The translations under genes were made by a program, and so were the position numbers. A DNA stretch of 53,519 nucleotides from Zygnema cylindricum (lineage: Eukaryota > Streptophyta > Zygnematophyceae > Zygnematales > Zygnemataceae), in contig JBBHKE010003186.1 of NCBI GenBank assembly GCA_037447655.1, positions 70,677-124,195 on the forward strand, in the 5' to 3' direction. This document shows, piece by piece, positions 23,001-33,152 of the stretch (positions are counted from its first letter, which is position 1; each line of letters opens with the position of its first letter). The notes below the pieces were generated by a model that saw only the letters and a list, made by a program, of their open reading frames with translations, was not told the origin of the DNA and did not search any database.

Positions 23001-24406
23001 ATATTTACAATAAAGTCCTCGATTTGACCGATGTTCGAAGGTATTTATTATAATTCTTATGTCATTTTTTTGTCATTTTTGTGTTAATTTTATGCCATTT
23101 TTATGTTAGCCATGTCGGCTTTTACGTTTTTATGTCATTTTTATATTTTTATGTCATTTTTTTGTCTTGTTTATGTCATTTTGACGTCATCTTCATGTCA
23201 TTTTTGTGTCATTTTTTTTCATTTTACGTCATTTTTTTCATTTTCTTTGTTTAGCTGATGAAATGGCTTTGTGGTTTTACATGTTTCAATATGGATGCAA
23301 ATTTATGTTTTTTTTCTTTTTTTTTAGCTGAAAGTGACATTGGTACAAATTTTAGCTTAAGGTTTTCATTAGTTTTTTTTGTTTTTTTTTTTTTTTTTCG
23401 ACAGAATTGAGCGATTGGAGATTTTTGATGAGTTTGAGGAATGGCATATCATGCAAGTAAGTAAAAAATTGCCAAAACCAAATTATTAAGTGAAGTAAAC
23501 AAAATATTTCTCAAATTCACTTCCAATTTCGATTTCCATTTCATTTTCAATTTCGATTTCAGGTTTAATTGCTGAAATTTTGATCTATTTGAAGGTTTTT
23601 TTTGGGCATATTAGGGCTATATTGGCTGTTGATTGTAAGAATTGTGGAATGAAAACGTGGAAATGTCATTAAACAAATTTGTATTTTGACATCAAAAAAA
23701 AAGTTATTTGAACCAAGTTTGGTTTGATCTTGTTCTTAATATTTTAACCAAATTTAAACTCCTTAGAAGATTTTGACTTTTGCAGGAACATTATTGCATT
23801 GCGATAGGAGTGAACGATAAAAAGGTCGGTTTCTTTTTTCCGTTTCTTTTTTCGGTATCTTTTTTCGGTTTCTTTTTTCGGTATCTTTTTTTGGTATCTT
23901 TTTTCGGTTTCTTTTTTCGGTTTCTTTTTTCGGTTTCTTTTTTTGGTTTCTTTTTTTGGTTTCATTTTTCGTTATCATTTTCAGTGTCGTTCTTCCGTAC
24001 CTTTTTTCGGTATCTTTTTCATTTGTGTTTCAAATATTTTTATGTTTTTTCAAATGCTTCTAAAGTCTTTCAAATGTTTTGCTAATGCTTCTATCATTTT
24101 TTAATGTTATTACATAACATGGACTCAATGGACTCTTAGTACTAAGGTTAAATTATTATAATTATCCCATAAAAGGTAAAGAAAAGGTTGTTTAGATAGT
24201 ATTTAAATTTTAATTAGAAATAGTGTCTCATTGAGTTAAATGTAAAAGTACATCATCGTCCCATAAAAGGTAAGTAATTATATTACAAAATTTGTTTAGA
24301 TAGTAGTTAAAAATTAGGATTGTTGTCTAATATGGGTGTGGGAAATTCGCAGGGTTCCCTTCAAAATTTTGGTTTTGATAAGGTGGATATTCCTGAGAGC
24401 AATTAG
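17009..24406 (+). CDS. LCMT1: leucine carboxyl methyltransferase 1 (PP2A methyltransferase), 12 exons, 5' end unresolved
   Basis: LCMT1 transfers a methyl group from S-adenosylmethionine to the C-terminal Leu of the PP2A catalytic subunit. Exons: 17009-17097, 17833-17954, 18759-18806, 19696-19777, 20084-20186, 21142-21262, 21819-21866, 22648-22731, 22976-23040, 23405-23456, 23786-23824, 24353-24406 (TAG). All phases join, giving 301 residues; the animal enzyme has about 334. Family landmarks in order: RRAPVINRGYYARW; SAM site LLSLGAGYDTLFF; FFEVDFPE; LLPADLRDL; ILAECVLIYM; FLVYEQ; DAFGQQMILNL; LGIHDTPSLE; RIERLEIFDEFEEW; EHYCIAIGV. The start codon was not found. An upstream frame at 16311-16331 reads DGSVQAT, like the VQATN segment before this region in plant LCMT1, but stops follow closely and no clean donor is visible. 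Several donors depart from GTAAG (GTGCGA, GTGCGG, GTGCCG, GTCGGT). Confidence 0.92.
17104..17413. mobile_element. possible MITE immediately after the LCMT1 17097 donor
   Basis: TACACCTTTTACCGCTATGAG begins six bases after the exon ending at 17097. A candidate inverted end, TTAACTCTGATAGCGATGGA, lies at about 17388-17407. The ends resemble the CACCGTGAATCGC family but are degenerate. The interior has ATTAGTGTTAAA words repeated four times. Confidence 0.4.
18075..18255. repeat. GACATTGG / GAACATTGA minisatellite in an LCMT1 intron
   Basis: Short units GGACATTG, GAACATTGA and GAGCATT are repeated about twenty times with variation, followed by GGAAAAGTGAAAA repeats. Wholly intronic, between the exons ending at 17954 and starting at 18759. 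The similar word GAACATTGAACA recurs out to about 18540. Confidence 0.8.
19103..19295. mobile_element. MITE-like element in an LCMT1 intron
   Basis: The left end CCACAGTGCCCATCGCTTAATAGC and right end CTTAATAGCGATGGTGAGTG have inverted matching cores (CATCGCT-TTAATAG), each next to TA. This is a diverged member of the CACCGTG family. The interior is AT-rich with TAATTAGT words. Non-coding. Confidence 0.55.
19545..19683. mobile_element. MITE remnant with 19-bp tandem array abutting an LCMT1 exon
   Basis: The right end AAGCGATTCACGGTG is typical of the family and is followed by TA at 19684-19685. The exon acceptor AG is at 19694-19695, so the element ends 12 bases before coding sequence and supplies most of the branch-point region. 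Its interior is a tandem array of about four to five copies of a 19-bp unit (TTAATGTTATCAACCGAAT and variants). Confidence 0.65.
20518..20990 (+). repeat. decayed tandem copies of the following LCMT1 exon start
   Basis: Four segments within the intron resemble the acceptor and first 45 bases of the exon at 21142. They start near 20522, 20619, 20752 and 20942. The first keeps GCGGAAAGTGTTCTTATT and TACATGAACC; the exon has GCGGAATGTGTTCTTATT and TACATGGATCC. The last keeps TTTAG followed by TCTTCCTAC and GGATGTGTTCTTATTTGC. AGAAGAGCTCTT at 20851 and AGTAGAGCTCTT at 21065 also match AGTAGAGCTCTTATT inside the exon. Each copy is preceded by a T-rich tract. Confidence 0.7.
22484..22611. repeat. 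purine tract upstream of an LCMT1 exon
   Basis: GAGAGGGAGAGGGAGAGAG-type sequence in the intron before the exon at 22648-22731. It is reverse-complementary in composition to the CT tract after that exon. Confidence 0.9.
22739..22888. repeat. pyrimidine tract downstream of an LCMT1 exon
   Basis: CTCTCCCTCTCCCTCTCC-type sequence begins eight bases after the donor of the 84-base exon at 22648-22731. With the tract at 22484-22611 it forms an inverted pair enclosing the exon. Confidence 0.9.
23050..23235. repeat. TGTCATTTTTA minisatellite in an LCMT1 intron
   Basis: Around a dozen variants of TATGTCATTTTT occur, also as TTGTCATTTTTGTG and GACGTCATC, in the intron between the exons ending at 23040 and starting at 23405. 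Confidence 0.8.
23825..24017. repeat. 13-bp CGGTTTCTTTTTT tandem array starting at an LCMT1 donor
   Basis: About fourteen copies of CGGTTTCTTTTTT or CGGTATCTTTTTT run from the GT donor at 23825. The donor itself (GTCGGTTTC) is the first unit, so the array grew directly from the splice junction. Lysine-rich frames on the complementary strand are products of the repeat. Confidence 0.9.
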
Positions 24407-25899
24407 GGGAATTATCGACCGATTTTTTTTTTCGTTTCAGTGGAAATATCCATGAAGGTTTTTTTTTTCTTTTCTTTTTTTTTCCAGAGAAATTCGTTGT
24501 GAGCTGTAGAGATGTAAGGCAAGCTTTTTTTTTATAGCTCTGTTACGTAAAATAAAAAAATATAATATGACTTTTGTCGTTTTTTGTTTTTATTCTTGTG
24601 TTGGTTCACATCGACAGAATTGGAAATAAAGTTAAAATGTTTTTTTGTCGATCTTACCATACTATATGAGAATCAATCGAGCCTTGTAATAAATGTTGAT
24701 TTGTTTATTTTGCCATTCTATATGAGAATTATTCGAGTCTTTCTCCTTCTACTTCTTCTTTTCTACTCTTCCTCCTCATTCGCCTCTCCTTCTTCTCTTT
24801 CTCCCTCCTCTTTCTCCCTCCTTATCCTTCTCCTCCTCCAACTTGTGGTACTGCCACAGTAATAATAGTATTCTTACAGAAAACTGCACAATTTTTACAA
24901 AAAGTTTCAGTTTCCTTGCAGGAAAGTCGTACGATTTTGTAAAAACCGTGCAATATTTCTGTATGATTACGGTGATAATCACGGTATTCTTCCAGAAAAA
25001 ATGTACAGTTTTTTTACAAGAAAAAAAACTGTATGCTCATATAAATACCTTGCATTATTTTGTATGATTACGGTAAGCCGGCCTAGTGATAGTATTAGTA
25101 CAATTACCCTATTATACACTTGTTGTTGCTTATAATTGATTTTTACCTGCTTGTGGTATTATACAGCCAGTACAGTATAACTTATTCACTTAATATCGTA
25201 ACTATTTTCACTAGATCTCGTAAATTTTTCACTCAATTTAGGAGATTCACTTGATGTCATAAAATTTTCACTCAATATTGTCCTTCATTCCATTCCTTCG
25301 TCTAAACCAGAGAAGGGCTTACTGTAGTTACAATAAGTTATACTGTTTAAATAGGTTGTCAAATTTTGTGAATTGGAATAATTGATGATGATTATTTAAC
25401 CAAAGTTTGACTTCTAGCCTTTGACTTTTCATTTGAGCCAATGAAATTTTTGAGATCAAAACCATTATTGGTGTATGCATCATCTCATGACATTCAATTC
25501 CTGTCCTACTTGTCTCGACGACAATCAAAGTTTCGGTGGTATGTACTATTTCTTTACTATGTAGTTACTATTTTTTTACGATGTATTTACTATTTCTTTC
25601 CTACGTGTTTACTATTTCTTTTCTGTATGTTACTTTCCTGTGTGTTTACTATTTCGAGTATAGCTCCCAAAATATAAACCCATATTATGAAAGTATTACA
25701 TGTCCAATCCGGTGGCACACTATATCTTGGCTTTAACATTCATCATGTCTGGGCCTATCTGACTAAAATTTAGTACTAATAAACAATAATATGGTTAATT
25801 TATCTATGAATTAAAAATTAATATCGTCTTGACTCCACATCATCGGTTGTAAGGCATTCTCATTCCCAAAAAAGAAAAAAAACAAACAATTCAACACTA
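24407..25899. other. LCMT1 3' flank and intergenic DNA
   Basis: This follows the LCMT1 stop at 24404-24406. AATAAA occurs at 24551 and 24626, candidates for polyadenylation. CT-rich sequence at 24740-24840 and CAGAAAA/GTACAGTTTTTT short repeats at 24880-25040 are visible. A short plus frame at 25441-25545 has no recognisable match, and I do not call it. Confidence 0.4.
25533..25655. repeat. TTTACTATTTCTTT tandem repeat
   Basis: Five to six imperfect units of about 24 bp (GTTTACTATTTCTTTCCTAC and variants) lie head to tail. No coding function is apparent. Confidence 0.8.
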
Positions 25900-26067
25900 T
25901 ACCGGCTATCGCTATTAAAGTTAGTAAACTATTAGCGTCAACCAAATTTTGCAACCTTGCCTATTGTGGACCACTCAAGTACTAAACTAACATTAATTAA
26001 TAAATTCGGGTCAAAAAAACATAACATAAGTGTAAGAGTGATTAACTCTAACAACGACAAGAGTGTA
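25900..26067. mobile_element. degenerate MITE of the CACCGTG family
   Basis: The left end TACCGGCTATCGCTATTAAAG and right end TTAACTCTAACAACGACAAGAGTG are inverted relatives of the family ends. About 170 bp, non-coding. The next feature is the inverted non-LTR pair. Confidence 0.5.
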
Positions 26068-26259
26068 GTTGTACGGCCGAGGAAAAAAAAAAAAAAACGC
26101 GCCCCTAATATTCACCAATAGATGCCTCGATATTAGACTGTGTTGTTTACTTTTAAGAGCATTTTTTACCAAAGTGTAACTTAACGCTAAAGTTTTTTGC
26201 TCTAGCCACCCGAGTATTTGTTGGTACATTACTCATCTTTAAGTTATTCTTTGGTAAAG

Positions 26260-27360
26260 CTTGTATTGGGAACACTATTTGTCGCCACTCACCCACAAAT
26301 TCCTTTCTCCTCTCCCTTCTCCCTTCCCTTCCCTTCTCCTTTCCCTTCTCTCTATGTCCTAGAGGCTTATGATTTGGGAAACCCTCGTGCTCGACTATAT
26401 ACTCGTATCTCTATAGTTGTGGGAACTTCGATACAAGATGCCTTTCAACTCTCTTTATCCCATATTTTGGGTTTTTTCGACACAACTTTATCCCATATTT
26501 TGAGTATTTTCGACCCTAAAGATGTCGCTCTTTGGTACCTCATTCTCATGTTTTCTCTGTGGACTCCTGTCTTATCAGCTTGTGGGCCCAGTAGTAAGCT
26601 CAAAGATACTATGACCCCTTCTCGACGTCTTCTTTGAGGTGATTGGGAAACCCTCCATATCGAGCATGAGGATCTTGTTGCTCCAGTTTCTTTCACACCC
26701 CGTGGTCCACCTAGGGCCTCCGGATGTCCCATCCTTACATCAACAAGCTGTCCATTTGGGTCATCTTGGTGAGCATCTCCGGGCAATTAAGGCCCTCACC
26801 CTCACTCAGCGGGCTTGGAGGTTGTTCAATTACTTCATTCCTTGACTCCTACCCTTTTATCCCTTTCTATACACACTTTTGAGCCATCAGATAGTTTTAT
26901 TATAGATCGCGATGCTTACATTAAAGCACTCACCACTTCCCCTCATCTTTCAAGAGTGGTGTATCTGGCATACTTCCGCGTTGTTTCACGATGTTTTGCC
27001 CCCTTAGTTGGGTCCTCACAATACTAACATGACTTTTCGAGTATGTCTTTTTACAACTCTTGCAAATGTAAATGTTCTTTGTAAAATTTGTGATATTCTC
27101 GCATGGTCTCGACTAGTAATTGTCACAAAGCCAAATGGAAGGATCCGCCCTATTGCCATGGGAGAAGTTCTTGTACCGATTGGTGGCTCGTGTCATATGT
27201 ATCCAACTCCAACCCTCGTTTCACAATTGTTTTTCTCCTCATCAATTTGGGGTTGCCATTGAGGTGGCTTTGGAGTGGAGAGGTTTGCAACGCCTTCAAT
27301 ACAAAAGATCGAAACGTCATTTCTCGGAGATTATGGACGCCTCCTCCCCAATTGTTTGGT
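26260..27360 (+). mobile_element. R2-like non-LTR retrotransposon fragment, plus arm of an inverted pair
   Basis: The plus-strand frames parallel the 8540-11040 element: RVVYLAYFRVVSRCFAPL, then FRVCLFTTLANVNV, then VTKPNGRIRPIAMGE, then LVARVICIQLQPSFHNCFSP with HQFGVA, across frameshifts. The upstream part (26370-26830) matches the minus arm, e.g. FSVDSCLISLWAQ here and LLCGFLSYQLVGK there. It breaks off around RT motif A near 27310-27360. It is heavily mutated and cannot make an RT. Confidence 0.7.
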
Positions 27361-28542
27361 GCTCTTGGAGAGCATCCATACGCTCTAAAAAACCATATTT
27401 CAATCCACAGTATTGAAGGCACCAACCTAGAGGACAATCCAATCCGAAAGAGATCCAGACAAAACACGAATACCACGAACATGGCCTCACAAACCCCAAG
27501 TGGCCACCCCAAACTTGTGAGGCGAAAAGAAAACTTAAAACATGGGCTGGAGTTGTATACGAATAGCACGAGCACCAAACTGTAAAATACTTCAGCTATA
27601 AAGAGAGGGTGGATCCCCCATTTCATTTGGTGACAGCCACTAAATGAGACGTTGTAACAAATCCTTGGAAGAACATTCCCAATGGCAATAAAGGGACATT
27701 ATTCGAAAAACGAATTCGAAACTTTCAATATGAAACCCAGAGGGCAAAACATCGTAAAACAAACTCAAATCGTGTCAGATCAACAGTTGCCGAAAAATAA
27801 AAAGAAATGGCAAGTGCTTAAATGAAAAAGTCTCGGTTCAAAAAAAAAACACCTCGGAGGCTCAAATGTATAGATGGAGGCTCAAATGTATAGATGGAGG
27901 ACAGAAGCGTGAGAGTCAACAGATACTCAAACGACCACGACTGTTGAAAAAGGTGCAAAGGTGGTTGGGTGGAGGGTCCTAATTGCCCAAGAAAGCTCAC
28001 CACGACTCAAATGAACAATATGTCGATAACAGGTAGGGACAACCAAAGATGCACGCGAACGACGATGTAAAGAAAACAATAGAAACACAACCCTTGTGCT
28101 CAGCATAGAATGCCATCCAATCCCCTCAAAGAAATCGCCTGTAACGAGCCATAGTCTCAAGTGTTCCACAAGCTTTCCCACAAGCTGGTATGACAAGAAT
28201 CCACAGAGCAAACATAAAGAGGTGTCAAAGAGCGACATTTATCGGATCGATAAAATGTGGGATAAAGGGGGGTTAAGGCGTCTTGTACCGAAGTCCGCCG
28301 ATCCACAAGGGTGCGGGGCTATAGTCTAAGACAAGGGATCCTAAATCATCAACCCTCAAGACATTAAGGTCACCAAAAAAAGCCAAGTCTTCGTCCGAAG
28401 GGTGAGACAGAAGTGCAATCGAAGACAATCTACGGCCACAAAAGGGCGACAACTTTGTATATGTAGAGTAATGTTTGTGAGATTTGGGTGGAGGAGGTGG
28501 TAAAGGGAAAAAAGGCATAGATGTGTTGCTTGACATGGTCAA
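27361..28542 (-). mobile_element. R2-like non-LTR retrotransposon fragment, minus arm of an inverted pair
   Basis: Read on the minus strand from 28542, frames give the element N-terminal region (SFRRLSSIALLS-like, then LVLDYSPAPLWIGGL), then LFDTSLCLLCGFLSYQLVGK, WHSMLSTRVVFLLFS, VVPTCYRHIVHLSRGELS, and finally RT lead-in near 27610. DNA matching RT motif A (TTCAATACTGTGGAT) lies at 27402-27416. The two arms converge head-on at about 27355, so RT motif A of each lies near the centre. A 20-bp direct repeat (GGAGGCTCAAATGTATAGAT) occurs twice at about 27855-27895. Confidence 0.65.
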
Positions 28543-29422
28543 TCAATTGAAGTAAAACACATGGAAAACAATAGGTTGGAAAGAAGGGAAAACATATGTA
28601 ATGAAGGGTGAAAAAGATAGTACATGGTGAAAGGGAGTGGGTAAAGTGGAAAAAAAGAAAGGAGAAACCAGTGTGTGGTTTTTATGTTTTAATTGTTAAC
28701 CCCTTTTTCGATGTCCTAACTTTAAAAGGAAAGAAGAGGAAAAACCAAAGGAAAAAAAAAATCAAAAAGTAAGAAACCTTCTACGTGGGTGCCTGTCCCT
28801 TGAATGATTTTTTATTTATGATTTTTTTTCCAGAGGGAATATATGAAAATTGAAGGGGCAAAAATGATGGGGGGAAAGAAATTAAACTACCCGACGGAAT
28901 GGCCCAATAGGTCGATGCCGACAAACAGGGAGGTATCTGGGAGGAGAGTTTGGTCGTCGATGGGGAAGAGGGAGGAGGTGGGGAGGAATGTCGCTGCCAA
29001 TAAAGGGGGAGAGGTAGGGAGAAAATCAGAATGTCGTCGCAAGAAAGGAAGCCGGGGGGGGGGGGGAAGAAAGAGGGGAAATGTCGATGCACAAGGGGAA
29101 TATTGTTGTCGGGATAGGGGGGATCAGCCACGGACGAATATTCCTTTCAATGCCAAAAAATACATGTGTGCAACATGATGATGGTGATTCAAACAAAGTT
29201 ATCTAAAAAATTGTCATGAGATCGTACCTTAATAAAAGGTAATTCTTTTATATTTCGTTTGTTTGTAAAGAGAATACAAGAAATAAAAGAACAAAATATA
29301 ACTCAAAAAAAATAAAAAAAATACAAAGTCGTTAATAAAATACATGCACTTGCGACTAATGCTAGTACTCAACATCCTTGCCAATTTAGAGCCTTGCTAG
29401 GTTGCATGAAAAAAAAAATGTC
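28543..29422. other. low-complexity intergenic DNA
   Basis: Purine-rich sequence with AAAGGAAA words, a run of 13 G at 29054-29066 and GGGGAAGAGGGAGG patches. Frames on both strands (28781-29131 and 28843-29178) are compositional. It may include the 5' end of the minus-strand non-LTR arm. Confidence 0.4.
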
Positions 29423-32400
29423 TCATCCTTTGTTTTCAATTTTCGCACGAATCTCGGTGGACGAAATGTCCATCCGAAACTTATTTTCGGGAATGTCTCG
29501 AAAAAGGTCGGAAATTTCTGAAGGAATGTCAACTTCTGCTAATTCCTGCAAGAAAACAAACATAATAAAAGTAGTTTTGTTAACAAAAGATAAAACACAA
29601 TACGATTAAGCCTACAAAAGATAAATACAAGAATTGAGATTTCTCTAAGCTTCCACTCGTATGAAAACAAGTGTAAACAAACAAGATAAGCTTTAGTTTA
29701 GTTCATCTGAATGTTCCTACAGAAAAGTCCAGCCTCTCAAAGTGACCTTATTAGATTTGTACTTTCGCAAAGTTATGGTATCATTCAGAGTTCCTTGACA
29801 GTAGCTTATGGTAGCTTTTAGAATAAATCTAAAAAACAAACTTAAAAAAAATCAATTTTGATAGATAAGCAAGGCTGTGGTTTAGACTTATTTGAGTCAT
29901 CAGCGTGCAAACATACTATGCATGGATTGGTCGTTCACCGAATCCTATCCGATCGATCTTGTGTTATGGTCTTGTTACAACTTTAGGCTACATTATTGTA
30001 CTTTTGTCCCTGGTGACCATCTGGACATGTTAGACTTGTGGTGAAGAGGGATGTGACCAAAAGTACACCTGTGCGAAAAATCAGGGCTTTAAGGCTAAAG
30101 GGCAAAAATCAAATAACTGATAGTAAGTTATGTCACCTCCAAAAACACTTAATGCAAAGACAGTTTTATCTCACCATCACTTACTTGCTTTCCTTGATTT
30201 CTTTCATACTTGCAGTTCTAGAGGAATGCGGAGGGAGAGGGAGGGGGCTAAGCTTGAAGCTGTAAAGGGAAAAAATTGCACAGCGTATGTGTTTGTGCAA
30301 GTTAGTAGCTCTCACAGGACCTTAATGTGAAATAGGTTGAGTGTTATAAATTACAAATTGGTCATGCTTATGGAAAGCTTCGAGGGTGCTTGGTTATTGT
30401 CCTTTCTAACGCTAAATCTGGTCATTAAATATATCTTCAAATCAAAGAAGATAAATCTTTTGTGATTGTTTTGGTGATATTGTTAATTCCCAAAAGTCAA
30501 GTCAGTACGCTCGTTGGTCCAACATTGTACATTATATTTACGAATAGCAATTGTTCTGTTTAAACGAACGTTCGCGGAGTGGTATGGATTGGGATGGGTA
30601 TCAATGAGGACATGGGTTTCATTCTATTGTTTTATCATTTCTAAGGGGTGTTTTCACCTCGTAGGAATTAACGCATATGAAAGGACCGGGAAATTGGAGC
30701 GGCCAAGGAAGGTCGACTTCACCTTGTTTTGAAAGGAGCACCAGTGGATCTCAGCTAGACAGCAATCAAAGAATTGCCTCCCATGAGAGCCGGGCATAAG
30801 GGTAGACAGGTGGGCAAATAGACAGATAGACAGGTAGACAGGTCGAGGTTACAAAAAATATAGATCTAGCCTTGTTTCTGCCATGTCTCAAAATGTAAAA
30901 GAAATTGGACTTAGAGCAAGAGAGCCACAACAGAGTTGCCAACAAGTCCCTTATGGTCCAATCAACTACACCGCCCATCGCTATTAGAGTTAATCACTCT
31001 AATTCCAGGTAGTGTTCTTTTCACCCGAATTTATTAATTAGTTTTAATAACAGTATTTAAGTGGCCCACAATAAGCCACATTGCAAATTGTAATTTAGTA
31101 GTTAATTTTAAGTGTTAACGTTAATAATTTACCAACTCTAATTGAAAGATTTGAAATAGGCTCAACATAACGCACCGAATCTTTCGCGAGGATTTTTATC
31201 CCATGACGTTATCTTTCTTCGAGGATTCAATTCGAAAAATAAAAACAAAGTGTCTAACAATGATATTACAATTGTAGAGCAACATCCAAAATTAAGAAAG
31301 GATTGGAAACCAAAGAAAACCAGAAATGAGAAATCGAGGAAACCGAAAACTCCAGAAATTTCAGTGAATGTAGAAAGTCAGTAAAACAGGAAACTTAAGA
31401 ACCCCAGAAATACCGAAATGAGAAAAACCAGAAAAATCAAGGGGAAAAACTCCAAAAACTTCACAAAAAGAAAAAGTACTATGATGAAACATCCATTAGA
31501 AACAATCGAGAATAACTCCAAATACTTCACAAAAAAATAATTAGTTCACCAAAGATAACTTCACAAAAACAAAAATAACTCTAGCAGAATACTCCGTTAG
31601 AAACAATCAAGAATAACTCAAATACTCCAAAAAAACAGAAACATTTTACAAAAACAAAAAAAAATCAGAAAACTTAAATAACTCACATGGAACACTCCGT
31701 CAGAAATACGCCCTGCAACGAGAAAATCACAACCACGGTTTTGGATTCCCTTCAACTCCTCAATCATATTTTCTCGACTTGCTCCGTAATATTTAGGCTG
31801 TATTTCACATAAAACCATCAAAAAAAGAAAAAAACAGAGACCTTATTTCAACAGCAAGGTCCACAAAATTATCAATTTCAAAAGTAAAAAAAAAAAAAAA
31901 CAGCAAGCACACAACTTACCACTCTTACTGCAGGTTTTATTGGCAAGTTTGTAGTTGTTTTGCCATCGAAAATCAGCACTAACTAATGTTAATACAAGGA
32001 TCGAAATAATCTAAAGTTAAACAGAACCTTCATCCTAAACAGATTGCCTTGATTCAAAAAAAAAATAAATCTTAACTGAACTTAATTTATATATAGTGTG
32101 GTGGTAGGTGTACCGTACATTAAGAAGACGAATGGCTGTGTCGTAACCAATCACAAAAGTGCTGTCGGGCAAAATTTCCGCTTTCCGGAAAAAAAAAGGC
32201 TGGTTGGTCACCACCACAGTGAAGCCTGGAAGTCAACGAAAAAAAAGTATACCGTCAAATTGCGTTAAATTACGCCCAAATGGTGTCAAAATGAGTCAGA
32301 ATGTGCCCGAATATTGTCAGAACACGTCAATTTATGTCAAAATATTGTCAAGATGCGTCAAACTATGCCAGAACATTGTCAAAATATGTCAAATTATGTC

Positions 32401-32752
32401 AAAATGTCGTCAAGATATGTCAAATTATGTTAGAACATGTCAGAATATGCAAGAATGTGTTAGAATAGTTGGAATATGTTAGAATATGTCAGAATTGTCA
32501 GGTTATATGATGGGAATAACTACATTCTACAATTTTACAATCAATGTAAATTCTATGGTTGTAAAATAGAAATACAAGCCAATAATTACTTCTTAAGCAA
32601 TAAACAAAAAAAAGGTTTTGGGTTTCAAATTTCACTCTGTACCTCGTTTTTCAAACTGTCTCGCACGTTTGATGACTTCAGATACTGCCAAAGGTGGTTT
32701 GTCGGCATTAATAATCGAGATCTCAAAAACTGGAACATTGTTTGGAATGACA
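29423..32752 (-). CDS. NMNAT/CinA-type nucleotidylyltransferase-like protein, C-terminal four exons
   Basis: Minus-strand exons are 32752-32643, 32225-32119, 31797-31687 and 29545-29423 (TGA). All are GT-AG, and phases join to give 150 residues. The order matches the plant and bacterial nucleotidylyltransferase family related to nicotinamide/nicotinate mononucleotide adenylyltransferases: FEISIINADKPPLAVSEV, VVVTNQPFFFRKAEILP, STFVIGYDTAIRLL, NPKYYG, GCDFLVAGR with DGVF, and FRMDISSTEIR. ISSTxIR is the conserved nucleotide-binding C-terminal motif. The N-terminal half with the HxGH motif is not found to the right of 32752. A candidate extra exon at 33137-33096 (acceptor CAG, donor GTAACT) would add APIEIANGYFWRV in the right phase, but I cannot confirm it. 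The last intron is 2.1 kb and filled with repeats. The substrate is not proven; the adenylyl or cytidylyl role is inferred from family. Confidence 0.85.
30969..31150. mobile_element. degenerate MITE in the large intron of the nucleotidylyltransferase gene
   Basis: The left end CACCGCCCATCGCTATTAGAG follows TA, and a weak inverted partner CAACTCTAATTGAAAG lies near 31134-31148. The interior carries TTAATAAC/GTTAATTTT words typical of the family. The right boundary is uncertain. Confidence 0.45.
31330..31640. repeat. degenerate tandem repeats in the same intron
   Basis: CCAGAAAT/CCGAAA words recur at 31315-31430. A roughly 100-bp unit containing ATTAGAAACAATC and GAATAACTC then appears twice, near 31494 and 31598. 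Confidence 0.65.
32262..32510. repeat. ATGTCAAA minisatellite in an intron
   Basis: Many variants of TATGTCAAATTATGTCA and GAATATGTCAGAA lie between the exons that end at 32225 and 32643. The repeat is like the TGTCATTTTTA array in LCMT1, so such arrays may be a common intron feature in this genome. Confidence 0.8.
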
Positions 32753-32834
32753 CTGCAAAAAGAAGGTCGAAAAACCAGTTCATTTGTTTCAGCTTTTTTT
32801 TCAGTTTTTTTTTCAGCTTTTCTTGCATAACAGA

Positions 32835-32835
<1 letters not shown>

Positions 32836-32870
<35 letters not shown>

Positions 32871-32890
32871 CTCCCTCCCTCCCTCCCTCC
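32836..32890. repeat. C32 homopolymer followed by (TCCC)n
   Basis: Thirty-two consecutive C (32836-32867) are followed by about five TCCC units. It lies 84 bases upstream, in gene orientation, of the exon at 32752. On the gene strand it is poly-G. Confidence 0.95.
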
Positions 32891-33152
32891 AAAAAGGAGA
32901 GTCGGTAAAAAATCAGATTTCATAAGAAAACCTGGTTTTGTAAAAATCTGGTTTACGACATAATCGTTTCAACTTCATGATGAAAGAGACGACAGAAGCA
33001 AAGTTTTACAAACATAAAATTTACACGCCATGGCACTAAAATCATACCTCATACCTGATTCTACAGATTAGAAAAAACCTTGACCTCAAAGTTACCCGAC
33101 TCTCCAGAAGTACCCATTCGCAATTTCTATTGGAGCGCTGAAAAACATACAA

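Noticed and set aside
23744-23978. Lysine-rich minus-strand frames of 71-73 codons
   Set aside because: Antisense translation of the CGGTTTCTTTTTT array in an LCMT1 intron.
25441-25545. Possible exon with LVYASSHDIQFLSYLSRRQ
   Set aside because: Short, no recognisable family, no neighbouring exon in phase, and it runs into a tandem repeat.
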